Shown here piece by piece: positions 1-8,858 of a DNA stretch of 64,000 nucleotides. The stretch comes from JACMLX01 sp031374935. GTDB taxonomy: Bacteria > Gemmatimonadota > Gemmatimonadetes > Gemmatimonadales > Gemmatimonadaceae. A program made the position numbers and the translations under genes. Location of the stretch: NCBI GenBank assembly GCA_031374935.1, contig JANMHB010000184.1:62001-126000 (forward strand), in the 5' to 3' direction. Within the stretch, counting starts at the first letter, position 1; each line of letters opens with the position of its first letter. The notes below the pieces were generated by a model. That model was given only the letters and a program-made list of their open reading frames with translations. It made no database searches and had not been told where the DNA came from.

Positions 1-2
1 AG

Positions 3-1055
3 GAAGTGCGCTGGTTCACCGGCCGGAAGGCGGGGGCTCTGGTCGTCGATGCCGAACGGGGGTCATTGCTGACGCGGCTTCAGGTCTGCATGCGCCTCGC
101 TCGTGCCGTGCGCCGCCTGCACTTCGCCGGCCTCGCGCACAGCGATCTGTCCAACCGCAACGTGCTGATCGATCTGCGCGGGGGCGAGGCCTGCGTGATC
201 GACATCGATGCACTGGTGGTGCCCGGCCTGGCGCCTCCCACGGTCCTCGGCACGCCGGGGTACATGGCGCCGGAAGTGGTGGCTGGTACCGCACTGCCCT
301 CGATCGAAACCGATCGGCACGCGCTGGCCGTGCTGTTCTATGAGCTGTTGCTGCAGCGCCATCCTTTGCGTGGACGATGCGTGCACAGCACGCGCAGCGC
401 AGAAGCGGATGAGCAGTTGTCGATGGGCGCGAAGGCGCTGTTCGTCGAGCACGCGAGTGACCATCGCAACGCACCGACGGAGCCGATCGACGTCGGCGTT
501 GACGCGCTGGGTCCGCACCTTGCTCCGTTGATGCGCCGCGCGTTCGAGACGGCGTTGCATGTGCCATCCGGTCGCCCCGATGCCGTCGAGTGGGAGGAGG
601 CGCTGTATCGCACCTTGGAGCGGCTCATGCCGACGCCGTCTGGCCGGAGCTGGTTTGTGGTGACAGACCAGGGCCCGATGGTCGAACCGTGGACTGGCGA
701 GCGGCTGCATCGCCCCGTGCCGCTGTTGCGATCCGGCCGTGGGGCTGGTGCATCGTGGCGTGACGATGGTATCAGCACGGCGCTCTTTCATCACCGCACC
801 CTTCACGAGTGGCATCTGGACGCTGTGCTCCGTCCCCGTGAAGATGTGACCCGCGCGCCCACCGCGTACGCGGCTTTTCACGAGGGTGCCTGGTGGCTGG
901 TCAACCTCACCGAGCGATCGTGGCTGGCATCGACGGGCGTGGCCGTGGGTCGGAATGCACCGGTGCAATTGCGTGAAGGCTTGGAGCTGGCCGTCGCGCC
1001 GGCCGCTGATGGATCGCCGGGCCGCACCTGGCGCGTGCACATGAGGCAGGGCTAG
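3..1055 (+). CDS. Ser/Thr protein kinase, TerY-associated type (5' end outside window)
   Basis: This is the C-terminal part of an eukaryotic-like protein kinase. The frame is open to the window edge, and a GTG at 6 is probably internal because the ATP-binding loop and VAIK lysine are not in the window. Numbered from that GTG, the catalytic loop reads HSDLSNRN (45-52, Arg of HRD replaced by Ser), the DFG position reads DID (66-68), and GTPGYMAPE (82-90) is the activation-segment end. The following stretch (TDRHALAVL, RHPLRG, LSMGAKALF, EHASDHRN) resembles kinases I remember next to TerY-like vWA and PP2C proteins. The last ~110 residues, ending in WWLVNLTERSW, look beta-rich and FHA-like; this is inference. 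It overlaps the next gene by one base (TAGTG), so the two are coupled. Confidence 0.75.
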   Translation, partial: EVRWFTGRKAGALVVDAERGSLLTRLQVCMRLARAVRRLHFAGLAHSDLSNRNVLIDLRGGEACVIDIDALVVPGLAPPTVLGTPGYMAPEVVAGTALPSIETDRHALAVLFYELLLQRHPLRGRCVHSTRSAEADEQLSMGAKALFVEHASDHRNAPTEPIDVGVDALGPHLAPLMRRAFETALHVPSGRPDAVEWEEALYRTLERLMPTPSGRSWFVVTDQGPMVEPWTGERLHRPVPLLRSGRGAGASWRDDGISTALFHHRTLHEWHLDAVLRPREDVTRAPTAYAAFHEGAWWLVNLTERSWLASTGVAVGRNAPVQLREGLELAVAPAADGSPGRTWRVHMRQG

Positions 1056-2380
1056 TGGCCACGACGTTGGATGTCCGTGGCGCGTTGGCGGCGGAGCTCA
1101 AGCGGCTGGTGCGCGATGGCGGCGAGTGGCCGATGCGCGACCGTCGGCGCTTTCGCAATCTGCTGCTCGACGCGGCAACCAGCGACGCGTTGCCGATGGC
1201 CGAATTGCTGTTGCGCGCGGCGGATGACGGCCTGCTGGCGCGGTTGCCGGAGCGCGGTGCGGCTCGATCGGATTGGGAGGCGGCAGCAGGCCGACTGGCC
1301 ACGGATCTGCAGCTGCGTCGTTTCGTGGAACCGGGAATTGCACGTTTCGTCGCTGATGCGTGGATCAATGCGCTCGGTCCTGATCCGGTCCCGAGCGCCC
1401 CTGTGGCGAAACCACGGCCGGTGAGCGCACCGCGACAGCCGGTGCGGTCCAGTGCGGGCGTACCGGCACGCGCTGTGGTGACTAGCTCGGCAAGCAATAC
1501 GGCGTCGATCCGCGCCTACCAACGCTCGAATATGCTGATCGGAGCGGTGGCGCTGGTGTTCGCGGCCCTGATGGTACTCGCGTTTCGGTCGACGAACCGT
1601 CGATCGAGCGTCGCACCGCGACCCGTGACGCAACTACCCGAGCCGGCGCCGCTCACGACATCGGTGGAGCGGGCTGCTCCGTCGCCGCCGCTTCGGCAGA
1701 CGGACGATCTTCCTGTGCGCCCGGCCGACTCGGCAGCGGCGACCACACGCGCACCGGTCGCCGTCTCGGCGGCACCACCACGAAACACCGACGACATCGT
1801 GCTCACTGCCGGTCGCGTCTTCGAGGGTCGGGTGTTGAGTGTGCGCCAGCAGTCGGTCGTGGTGAAGGACGCAGAGACGGGGCTCGACTTCGAGATCGAC
1901 AAGACGGACATCGATCGCATCGTGACCAGTGACGGTCGCATCATGCGGTTCGGCGACGACAATGTGCCGGTGATCGGCGACAACAGCGATCTCACCGCGA
2001 GGTCAAATGCCGGCACGTATCGCGTGCGGTATACGGAACGATGGGGGGCCGAGCGCCCGGAGTGTCGGGAGATGGCGCGCCGCTTCGCGCCGGGAAGTAC
2101 GCTCGTCGTCCGCCATCTGCGCGGCGCGCCGATGATGCAATTGCAGTTCCTCGATGGACCGGGCTTCAATGCGGCGGTGCGTTCGGACGGGCTGTTCGAG
2201 TCGGGTGCGGCGCAGGCACCGGACCGCGGGCCTTCGAATGCATTCGTGTCCCGCCGGCTGTCTGGTCGCCTCACTCGCACGGGAGTGCTGCAGGGCGTGG
2301 CACGGCTCACGGCGGTCACCGCCGATGGGAGCGTGGTCTGCGATGTTGCCCTCACCGTCCGTGGCGAGCGGGTGCCGTAG
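1055..2380 (+). CDS. Single-pass membrane protein of unknown function, coupled to kinase
   Basis: I do not recognise this family. The GTG start shares its G with the stop codon of the kinase gene, so the two are translationally coupled. The N-terminal ~100 residues are helical and probably cytoplasmic. A Pro/Ser-rich linker leads to one hydrophobic segment at about 159-178, followed by a second Pro/Thr-rich linker. A small beta domain at about 245-295 (GRVFEGRVLSVRQQSVVV) resembles an SH3-like barrel. The C-terminal ~120 residues are predicted beta-rich. The arrangement suggests a membrane output or substrate of the kinase, but no catalytic motif is visible. Confidence 0.65.
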   Translation: MATTLDVRGALAAELKRLVRDGGEWPMRDRRRFRNLLLDAATSDALPMAELLLRAADDGLLARLPERGAARSDWEAAAGRLATDLQLRRFVEPGIARFVADAWINALGPDPVPSAPVAKPRPVSAPRQPVRSSAGVPARAVVTSSASNTASIRAYQRSNMLIGAVALVFAALMVLAFRSTNRRSSVAPRPVTQLPEPAPLTTSVERAAPSPPLRQTDDLPVRPADSAAATTRAPVAVSAAPPRNTDDIVLTAGRVFEGRVLSVRQQSVVVKDAETGLDFEIDKTDIDRIVTSDGRIMRFGDDNVPVIGDNSDLTARSNAGTYRVRYTERWGAERPECREMARRFAPGSTLVVRHLRGAPMMQLQFLDGPGFNAAVRSDGLFESGAAQAPDRGPSNAFVSRRLSGRLTRTGVLQGVARLTAVTADGSVVCDVALTVRGERVP

Positions 2381-2405
2381 GCCGCCGTGGCGCGCCGGTG
2401 ATCCC

Positions 2406-2867
2406 TCAGCGGACCGTCAGCACTCCGTGCATGTTGAGGCTGCGGTGCGGTGCGCAGTAGAACAGGTACTCGCCGCGTGTCAGGCCGCTGGTGCTGATGA
2501 CGAACGTGGAATCGATCGTGGTCACCACCGGGGACGCCAGATCGCGTCCGCCAAGCACCGCAAGATTGGCAACCAGTTGTGGGCGCGCCGGGCGCGGGAT
2601 GAATCGTTCGTCGAACGCCACGTTGTGTGGCACGCCGCTGACCATGAGAAAGCGGACGCCATCACCTTCGCTGACGGTGAGATAGCCCGGCTCGAAGCGA
2701 AATCCTTCGTTGTCGAGCAGCATGCGAACGGTATGGATCGTTCCGCGTGCCAGCTGCGCCGGCGGGCCCGTGCGCGTGGTGGCGCGTGCGCGCACCGGTG
2801 GCGTCGCCGCCCGGTCGTTGCACCCCCACGCCACCGAGCAGCAGAGCACCATCACCGCCCCGCGCAT
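2406..2867 (-). CDS. Cupredoxin-domain lipoprotein
   Basis: This is a 153-residue exported copper protein of the plastocyanin/azurin type. The ATG at 2867 is preferred because it lies one base past the cysK stop and begins a lipoprotein signal (MRGAVMVLCCSVAWGC, Cys16 as the lipid anchor). A longer frame upstream would overlap cysK. Type I copper ligands are visible: His in GVPHNVAF, then Cys, His and probably Met in YLFYCAPHRSLNMHG near the C terminus. It would act as a small electron carrier on the periplasmic face. It lies directly downstream of cysE-cysK but has no obvious metabolic link to them. Confidence 0.85.
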   Translation of the reverse strand: MRGAVMVLCCSVAWGCNDRAATPPVRARATTRTGPPAQLARGTIHTVRMLLDNEGFRFEPGYLTVSEGDGVRFLMVSGVPHNVAFDERFIPRPARPQLVANLAVLGGRDLASPVVTTIDSTFVISTSGLTRGEYLFYCAPHRSLNMHGVLTVR

Positions 2868-2868
2868 C

Positions 2869-3798
2869 TCAGACCGGCGGTGCGGGAAAGAGCCCATCCA
2901 CCGACAGATATCGCTCGCCGGTGTCGTAGCAGAAGGTGAGGACGCGTGCGCCATCCTTCATCGACGGCAGCATCTGTGCGACGGCCGCCAGCGACGCTCC
3001 GCTCGACGCCCCGATGAAGATGCCTTCCTCGCGTGCCGCTCGACGCGCGTAGTCGAACGCTTCCTCTTCGGTGACCTGAATGCTGCCGTCAAGGGTGGCC
3101 GTGTGCAGGTTGGTCGGGATGAACCCCGCGCCGATTCCCTGAATCCGGTGCGGCCCGGGTGCGCCGCCGCTGATGACCGGCGACTTCGCCGGCTCCACGG
3201 CGAAGGTCTTGAGTGCGGGCATCGCACCCTTCAAGACCTCGCTCACGCCGGTGATGTGGCCGCCGGTGCCGACGCCGGTGATGTAGTAGTCGAGCCCCTC
3301 CGGAAAATCCGCCAGGATTTCACGCGCCGTGGTGCGCTCGTGTACCGCGATGTTGGCGGCGTTGTCGAACTGTTGCGGCATCCACGAGTTCGGCGTTGCC
3401 TCGAGCAGTTCCTTTGCGCGCGCGATGGCGCCCTTCATCCCCAGTTCGCGCGGCGTGAGTTCGAACTCGGCACCGTAGGCCAGCATGATGCGCCGGCGTT
3501 CGACCGACATGCTCTCCGGCATCACCAGCAGCAGCCGGTATCCCTTCACGGCGGCCACCATCGCCAGGCCGATCCCGGTGTTGCCACTGGTCGGTTCGAT
3601 GATCACCGTGCCATGGGCAAGCACACCGCGTGCCTCGGCGTCTTCGATCATGGACAGCGCGATCCGATCCTTGATGCTGCCACCGGGATTGGCGCGCTCG
3701 AGTTTCATCCAGACATCGACGCGTGATCCGAAGAGTCGTGCCAGGTGGACATGCGGCGTATTGCCGATGGTGCCAAGGATCGATGCGGCGCGCGTCAT
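2869..3798 (-). CDS. cysK: Cysteine synthase (O-acetylserine sulfhydrylase)
   Basis: This PLP enzyme makes L-cysteine from O-acetylserine and sulfide in the cytoplasm. At 309 residues it is the normal family length. The PLP lysine is K43 in NPGGSIKDR. The substrate-binding loop PTSGNTG and the phosphate-binding GVGTGGH are both intact. The start codon overlaps the cysE stop by four bases (ATGA), so the acetyltransferase and sulfhydrylase are coupled, matching consecutive pathway steps. Confidence 0.96.
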   Translation of the reverse strand: MTRAASILGTIGNTPHVHLARLFGSRVDVWMKLERANPGGSIKDRIALSMIEDAEARGVLAHGTVIIEPTSGNTGIGLAMVAAVKGYRLLLVMPESMSVERRRIMLAYGAEFELTPRELGMKGAIARAKELLEATPNSWMPQQFDNAANIAVHERTTAREILADFPEGLDYYITGVGTGGHITGVSEVLKGAMPALKTFAVEPAKSPVISGGAPGPHRIQGIGAGFIPTNLHTATLDGSIQVTEEEAFDYARRAAREEGIFIGASSGASLAAVAQMLPSMKDGARVLTFCYDTGERYLSVDGLFPAPPV

Positions 3799-4673
3799 AT
3801 CTCGAATTCCAGTGGGTAGTCATCGCGGAGCCGTTCGTCGGGCACCGCATGGGTCACAATCGACCCGGGGGGGACACTGTGGGTCAGCCACACGTTACCG
3901 CCGATCACGCTGCCGCGGCCAATGACCGTGCGGCCGCCGAGGATCGTCGCATTGGCATACACCGTGACCTCGTCCTCGATCGTCGGGTGACGCTGGACGC
4001 TGGCCAGCGCCTTGGTCACGCGCAACGCGCCGAGGGTCACGCCCTGGTACAGGCGCACGTCGTTGCCGATCCTCGCCGTCTCGCCGACGACGATGCCGGT
4101 ACCGTGATCAATGGCAAACCGCTCGCCGATGGTGGCGCCAGGGTGCAGGTCCACCCCGGTGCGTTCATGCGCCCATTCCGTGATCAGGCGCGGAATGATG
4201 GGGGCCCCCTGTCGCCAGAGCGGCTGGGCCACGCGATGGCAGATGGTGGCGAGGAAGCCCGGATACGCCAGAAAGACTTCATCGATACTCTGCGCGGCCG
4301 GATCCATCCGATGGATGGCTTCGGCATCGGCGTACAACCGGGTCCGGATATCGGGCAGCGCCGCCATCAACCCATCCGTCATGGCGCTGGCACGGGCGGG
4401 TTCCGGGAGCATCTCGCGCAACAGCTCCTGCAGCGTCCACGCCACACTGTCGTACTCGACGCGGATGCCCTCCTCGAGTCGACTGGCGGCCGGCGGTGCG
4501 GCGTGCGGGAAGAGCAGGGAGAGGACGCGCCGCATCCACTCGCGCACGGATTCGTGCAGCCGCGCAGGGAGCGAATGGGCCGCGCGGGCGTCGCGGAGCT
4601 GGGCCAGAAAGGCCGAAGGGTCGTGTGGCACGGGTGCAAAGTTAGCCGCCGCACCCAGATGTTTGTGGCGCAT
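3795..4673 (-). CDS. cysE: Serine O-acetyltransferase
   Basis: This enzyme transfers acetyl from acetyl-CoA to L-serine, the first step of cysteine synthesis. The C-terminal half carries the left-handed beta-helix hexapeptide repeats (HPGATIGERFAIDHGTGI and following) with the catalytic Asp/His. The protein ends in EFEI; in this family a C-terminal Ile can insert into the CysK active site to form the cysteine synthase complex, which fits the adjacent cysK. The frame opens at 4727, but that would overlap the divergent TPR gene. The ATG at 4673 (292 aa) is a cleaner start, though uncertain. Confidence 0.93.
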   Translation of the reverse strand: MRHKHLGAAANFAPVPHDPSAFLAQLRDARAAHSLPARLHESVREWMRRVLSLLFPHAAPPAASRLEEGIRVEYDSVAWTLQELLREMLPEPARASAMTDGLMAALPDIRTRLYADAEAIHRMDPAAQSIDEVFLAYPGFLATICHRVAQPLWRQGAPIIPRLITEWAHERTGVDLHPGATIGERFAIDHGTGIVVGETARIGNDVRLYQGVTLGALRVTKALASVQRHPTIEDEVTVYANATILGGRTVIGRGSVIGGNVWLTHSVPPGSIVTHAVPDERLRDDYPLEFEI

Positions 4674-4720
4674 CGGCGTGGCCCGGCCATTGCTCAGCTG
4701 TCTCCCGAACCCTTTCACCG

Positions 4721-5617
4721 TTGCCAACGCGTATGTCGCAGTTCGAAGAGTCCGTGATCAGTGCCCGCCTGGGCGAGCTCATTGCCGACGCCCGGTTCAC
4801 GGAGGCGCTGGCACTGCTCGACCGGAGTCTCGCGGTGGGCCCTGACGACGCCTGGCTGCATGGCATGCGGGCGCTTCTGCTGCTCGAAACCGACGACATG
4901 ACCGGCGCGCTGAGCGCCAGCGCGACGGCCATCCAGCACGCACCCATCGCTGCATTTGCCCACTGGACCCGCGGCGTCGTGCTGCTGCGCGCCGGGATCC
5001 TGCCAGGCGCCCAGCGGGCGGCCGAGCGAGCGGTGGCGCTCAATCCGGATGAGTCGGACACGCATGTGTTGCTGGCGCGGGTGTACCTGCAGAAGGCGGA
5101 GTGGGAAGCGGCGCGGGCTGCGCTGGCGGACGCGGCATCTCACGGCGCCGACGAGGAGGAACTCCTGCCGCTCAAGGCCGCGATCGCCGCCGGCAAGGGG
5201 CTCTCGGCGCGCGCCGGTGACACCTGGCGCGCCTTCGCGCAGCGCTACCCGGCCAATGCGCTGGCACGAACGGGGCACGCGTGGACGTTGCTGGAGGCCG
5301 GCGACGTGAAGGGCGCGCGCGTGGAGTTCGAGCAGGCGCGTGAGCTCGATCCGACGAATGCGTGGGCCGTCGAAGGGCTGGTGATCACCAACACGAAGAT
5401 GCTACCGGTGCATCGGCGATGGTCGCGGATCGCCTGGGGGCGCGTCATGCAGCGCCGGGAAGAGGCTATGCTCACCGGTGGCGCGCTGCTCTCCTCGGCT
5501 GGACTGGTACTGCTGGCCGCGGGACAGACAGGTATCGTTCTGTCGCTGGCGATCACTGCAATGGGTGCAGGGTTGCCAGTGCTGGATGCGTGGCGACGCG
5601 AGGTCGTGACGCGCTGA
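4721..5617 (+). CDS. TPR-repeat protein with C-terminal membrane segments
   Basis: This ~298-residue protein has helix-turn-helix tetratricopeptide repeats through about residue 230 (for example AFAHWTRGVVLLRAGILPGAQ and THVLLARVYLQKAEWEAAR). One or two hydrophobic segments near the C terminus (ALLSSAGLVLLAAG and IVLSLAITAMGAGL) suggest membrane anchoring with the repeats on the cytoplasmic side. An alternative ATG is at 4733. It is divergent from cysE, with almost no space between them. TPR proteins serve as assembly scaffolds; no partner can be named. Confidence 0.8.
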   Translation: MPTRMSQFEESVISARLGELIADARFTEALALLDRSLAVGPDDAWLHGMRALLLLETDDMTGALSASATAIQHAPIAAFAHWTRGVVLLRAGILPGAQRAAERAVALNPDESDTHVLLARVYLQKAEWEAARAALADAASHGADEEELLPLKAAIAAGKGLSARAGDTWRAFAQRYPANALARTGHAWTLLEAGDVKGARVEFEQARELDPTNAWAVEGLVITNTKMLPVHRRWSRIAWGRVMQRREEAMLTGGALLSSAGLVLLAAGQTGIVLSLAITAMGAGLPVLDAWRREVVTR

Positions 5618-5642
5618 CCATCCCTCGCCGCTCACGTCCGTC

Positions 5643-6686
5643 ATGACCGCGTCGCTGCAGGTTGCTCTGGTGGGATACGGATTCGTCGGGAAGGTCTTTC
5701 ATGCACCGCTGATCTCGTCGGTTGAGGGGCTCGCGCTGCATAGCGTCGTCTCGAGCAACCCCGCTGGCGTGCAGGCCGATTTTCCGGATGCGCGCGTGAC
5801 ACCAGATCTGGCTGTCGTCCTCGCCGATCCTGCGGTGGACGTCGTGGTGATTGCCACGCCGAACGCGTTGCACGCGAGCCAGGCGCATGCCGCCCTCGAT
5901 GCCGGCAAACACGTCGTCGTCGACAAGCCGTTCACGGTATCCGTCGCCGAGGCGGAAGCGGTCAGCGCGCATGCAACGCTGGCTGGTCGCATCCTGTCGG
6001 TGTTCCACAATCGTCGCTATGACGCGGACTTTCTCACACTTCAGGCGCTGCTTGCGGACGATGCGCTTGGAACGGTCACGCAATTCGAGTCGCACTTCGA
6101 TCGCTTCCGTCCGGAGGTCCGTGATCGCTGGCGCGAACGCGTGGGGCCGGGTGCCGGCCTCTGGTACGACCTCGGCCCGCACCTGATCGATCAGGCCCTG
6201 CTGCTCTTCGGGCCGCCACTCGGCATCACCGTCGACATTGCCGTGCAACGCGCGGCAGCCGAGACCGACGACTACGTCCACGCGCTGCTGCGCTATCCGC
6301 GATTGCGGGTGATCCTGCACGCGTCGACGCTGATGGCGGCCAGTGAGCTGCGCTATTCGGTTCATGGCACGCGCGGCAGTTTCGTGAAGCAGGGGCTGGA
6401 CAGTCAGGAGGACGCACTGAAGGCGGGCCGCACCCCGGGGGACGTGGCCTGGGGGCAGGACGCGCGACCCGGCACATTGACCTCGGTTGACGGTGACGGT
6501 GTGCTGAGGCGCAGCATCGCGGGCGAGCCCGGTGACTATCGCCGATACTACGCGGCGGTTCGCGACGCGATTCGCGGCGTCGGACCGAACCCGGTGCCGG
6601 CAGCGGACGCCCTCGCGGTGATGCACCTGATCGAGGCCGGCATCCGGAGTGCGAGTCTGCGACAGGAAGTCGAAGTCGTCAGCTGA
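5643..6686 (+). CDS. Gfo/Idh/MocA-family NAD(P)-dependent oxidoreductase
   Basis: The N terminus holds a Rossmann fold with LVGYGFVGK. The family's catalytic Lys motif EKP appears as DKP in VVDKPFTVSVAEAEAV. The GAGLWYDLGPHLIDQ helix is typical of the YdgJ/YvaA subgroup, which oxidises or reduces sugars and cyclitols. At 347 residues the length is normal and no export signal is seen. It converges with a xylose-isomerase-like gene, so a shared role in sugar or polyol conversion is possible. The substrate cannot be read from sequence. Confidence 0.88.
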   Translation: MTASLQVALVGYGFVGKVFHAPLISSVEGLALHSVVSSNPAGVQADFPDARVTPDLAVVLADPAVDVVVIATPNALHASQAHAALDAGKHVVVDKPFTVSVAEAEAVSAHATLAGRILSVFHNRRYDADFLTLQALLADDALGTVTQFESHFDRFRPEVRDRWRERVGPGAGLWYDLGPHLIDQALLLFGPPLGITVDIAVQRAAAETDDYVHALLRYPRLRVILHASTLMAASELRYSVHGTRGSFVKQGLDSQEDALKAGRTPGDVAWGQDARPGTLTSVDGDGVLRRSIAGEPGDYRRYYAAVRDAIRGVGPNPVPAADALAVMHLIEAGIRSASLRQEVEVVS

Positions 6687-6707
6687 CCGTCGCGCACCAC
6701 CTGGCGA

Positions 6708-7583
6708 TCAGGCGAATTCCTTCTGGAGTTGCTGCAGCAGGCGCAGCGTCGCGCGAACGCCCTCCGGCTCCGGGGTCACCGTACCTTCGTACTCGATGCC
6801 GACCCAGCCCGAAAACTTCGCCGCCAGCACAATCCGCATCATCCGGCGATAGTCGGTGTGCGTCTCGTTGCCGCTGGCATCGAAGTCGTGTGACTTCGCG
6901 CTCACCGCCTTGGCATAGGGCATCATCTCGGCCACCGCCTGGTAGCGATCGTAGTCGTAGAAGTTGCCGAAGTCGGGCAGCGTTCCCATGCGCGGATGGT
7001 CCACCAGCTTCATCACGCCTGCCAGCCAATCGCCGTGTGACGACAGCCCACCGTGGTTTTCGACGATCACGTTGAGATTCATCGGCGCGGCGTACTCCAG
7101 CAGTCGCCGGAGCCCATCTGCCGCCAGCTTCTGCTGCTCGTCGGGTGTGCCGCTGCTCTGCGCATTGACCCGGATCGTCGCGCAGCCGAGCGTCCTGGCG
7201 GCGTCCAGCCACTTGCGATGATTCTCGACGGCGAGCTTGCGCTTGGCCGTGTCGGGATCGCCGAGTGCCCCTTCGCCGTCGCACATGATCAGGTGCTGGT
7301 ACACCCCTTCGTCCTTCGCTCGGCGGTTCATCTCGGCGAGATAGGCCGCGTCGGTCGCCTTGTCCTTGAAGAACACGTTGACGTACTCGATCGCTTCGAT
7401 GCCGTAATCGCGCCGCGCGACGCGCGCAAAGTCGAGATGGTCCATCTGCTTCGCGAACAGCGCCTTGTGAAACGACCACTGGGCGAGTGAGATCCTGAAC
7501 GGCACGGCAGTGGGTTGGCGCAGCATGATCGGCAGCGATGCGGCGGCTGCGGCGGCCTGGAGCAGAAAGAGACGACGTTCCAT
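6708..7583 (-). CDS. Exported xylose-isomerase-like TIM-barrel protein (sugar phosphate or hydroxypyruvate isomerase family)
   Basis: This is an AP endonuclease 2/xylose-isomerase-like TIM barrel. The start at 7583 gives a signal sequence beginning MERRLFLLQAAAAAASLP, of the type seen in periplasmic or Tat-exported members, although only one pair of Arg is present. Expected metal ligands are seen: Glu in VIVENHGG, Asp in LPDFGNF, His in AKSHDFD and Glu in VGIEYEG. Members isomerise or epimerise keto sugars. The frame continues upstream of 7583 without a better start. The substrate is unknown. Confidence 0.85.
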   Translation of the reverse strand: MERRLFLLQAAAAAASLPIMLRQPTAVPFRISLAQWSFHKALFAKQMDHLDFARVARRDYGIEAIEYVNVFFKDKATDAAYLAEMNRRAKDEGVYQHLIMCDGEGALGDPDTAKRKLAVENHRKWLDAARTLGCATIRVNAQSSGTPDEQQKLAADGLRRLLEYAAPMNLNVIVENHGGLSSHGDWLAGVMKLVDHPRMGTLPDFGNFYDYDRYQAVAEMMPYAKAVSAKSHDFDASGNETHTDYRRMMRIVLAAKFSGWVGIEYEGTVTPEPEGVRATLRLLQQLQKEFA

Positions 7584-7698
7584 GAAGCGCCCGGCGGATG
7601 GAGTGTCTGGCTGATGGCGCGGACGGGAGGTCGCGCTGCAGGCGTCAACGCTGCCCGATGGTGCGCGGGTGCGCAACCCGCCCGCCGCCGTCACCCGC

Positions 7699-8121
7699 TC
7701 AGGGGCGGAACTCGATCATCACAGGGCGGTCCTGCTGTTCAACGCCACCGGCCGCCGCGTACATCCGGCGCGCCGCTTCGTTGTCGGCGTTCGTGAGCAC
7801 CCAGGCCGTCTCGCACCCGAGTTTGCCCGCGTGTGCCAGCAGCACGTTCAGCAGGCGCCGGCCAATGCCCTGGTTGCGATACGCTGCGGCGACTCCCGCC
7901 TCGTTGATGTAGAGCTCCGGAGGCTTGTCGGGGTGCAGGTAGTGCACGCCGCTGGCCATCCCTATGATCCGGGTGCCGTCGAACGCCACCGCGAGATGAT
8001 GTCGCGGATCGGCGAAGAACTCGTCGCGCCAGGCGATCTCGATGACGTCGTCGAAGACATCGTCATCGAGCTCGGCAAGGAGTTCTGCTTCGTGCGGGTG
8101 GAGCATCCGGATTTCGATCAT
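7699..8121 (-). CDS. GNAT-family N-acetyltransferase
   Basis: This is a 140-residue acetyl-CoA-dependent acetyltransferase. The ATG at 8121 begins MIEIRMLHPHEAELLAEL, a typical GNAT first strand; the upstream extension lacks family features. The acetyl-CoA-binding motif A is intact (EAGVAAAYRNQGIGRRLL), followed by ADNEAARRMYAAAGG. It weakly recalls aminoglycoside 3-N-acetyltransferase I relatives, but the match is not strong enough to claim resistance. Confidence 0.82.
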   Translation of the reverse strand: MIEIRMLHPHEAELLAELDDDVFDDVIEIAWRDEFFADPRHHLAVAFDGTRIIGMASGVHYLHPDKPPELYINEAGVAAAYRNQGIGRRLLNVLLAHAGKLGCETAWVLTNADNEAARRMYAAAGGVEQQDRPVMIEFRP

Positions 8122-8262
8122 GCCAGACAGGTTCGGGGCCGGGCACAGGAAGTGTATGGCGTGTACCGCCCGGCGGCCGTACCGCGCCATGCCGGAGTCA
8201 GGTGCTCCGGCTGGCCCCCGGCGGCACGCACAACCTGCTACGCCGCCGTCAGGGCCGAACAC

Positions 8263-8306
8263 CCGGCCAGCATCACATCCGGCCAGCATCACATCCGGCC
8301 AGCATC
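8263..8306. repeat. 16-bp tandem repeat, 2.75 copies
   Basis: The unit ccggccagcatcacat occurs at 8263-8278 and 8279-8294 exactly, with a 12-base partial copy at 8295-8306. It lies between the GNAT and glyoxalase-fold genes on the minus-strand side. It has no coding role with the chosen starts and is likely a slippage-prone intergenic repeat. Confidence 0.9.
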
Positions 8307-8331
8307 GCGAACGCCCGAGGCCGTGGCTGCG

Positions 8332-8739
8332 TCATCGGGCTGGCCACTGGAAGCAGAGCGCATACCCATCAGGATCGGTGAGGCCGAGTTGCCGCATGCC
8401 ATATGGCGCAGTGGTCGGCGGCGCGAGTGCAAGGCCGCGCTCCAGCAGTTCGGCATGCAGGCCATCAACGTCTGCGCAGCCGATGTACAGCGTGACATCG
8501 CTGTGCATGGCGTTTCGTGCGTGATCAGGCGTCGGAGGGCGTGCGTCGGATTCATACATGGTGTTGAGCATCACCTCCACGTCGTCCCGGCGGAGCAGCA
8601 CCCAGTCGAACGGTGGCTCGCTGCAGTTCGAGCCGATGCGGTCGAAGCCAAGCGCATCGCAGTAGAACGCCAGTGAGGTCGGCATGTCGAACACCTGAAG
8701 CAGTGGCGCCAGACCGGTGAAACCATTCGGCAATGTCAT
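8332..8739 (-). CDS. Glyoxalase/bleomycin-resistance (VOC) superfamily protein
   Basis: This is a 135-residue vicinal-oxygen-chelate protein with two beta-alpha-beta-beta-beta modules. The first contains APLLQVFDMPTSLAFYCDALGF. The second ends GLTDPDGYALCFQW, the usual C-terminal strand with the metal-ligand position. The ATG at 8739 (MTLPNGFTG) fits the domain start better than the one at 8769. The substrate cannot be predicted; family members range from lyases and dioxygenases to drug-binding proteins. Confidence 0.85.
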   Translation of the reverse strand: MTLPNGFTGLAPLLQVFDMPTSLAFYCDALGFDRIGSNCSEPPFDWVLLRRDDVEVMLNTMYESDARPPTPDHARNAMHSDVTLYIGCADVDGLHAELLERGLALAPPTTAPYGMRQLGLTDPDGYALCFQWPAR

Positions 8740-8858
8740 GCTCCGTGCGCTGTGAATTGGTGGCAGCACTGTGTGCGGCGAACGTCACTTGACGGAAGGC
8801 TGGGGCGCGGTCTGAAAGGACGGCGTGGGCGCGCGGGCGGGACAGCCCCCTGCCGCAG

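Noticed and set aside
2869..2954. Longer N terminus for the cupredoxin gene overlapping cysK
   Set aside because: The ATG at 2867 starts a proper lipoprotein signal one base after the cysK stop; the extension has no signal character.
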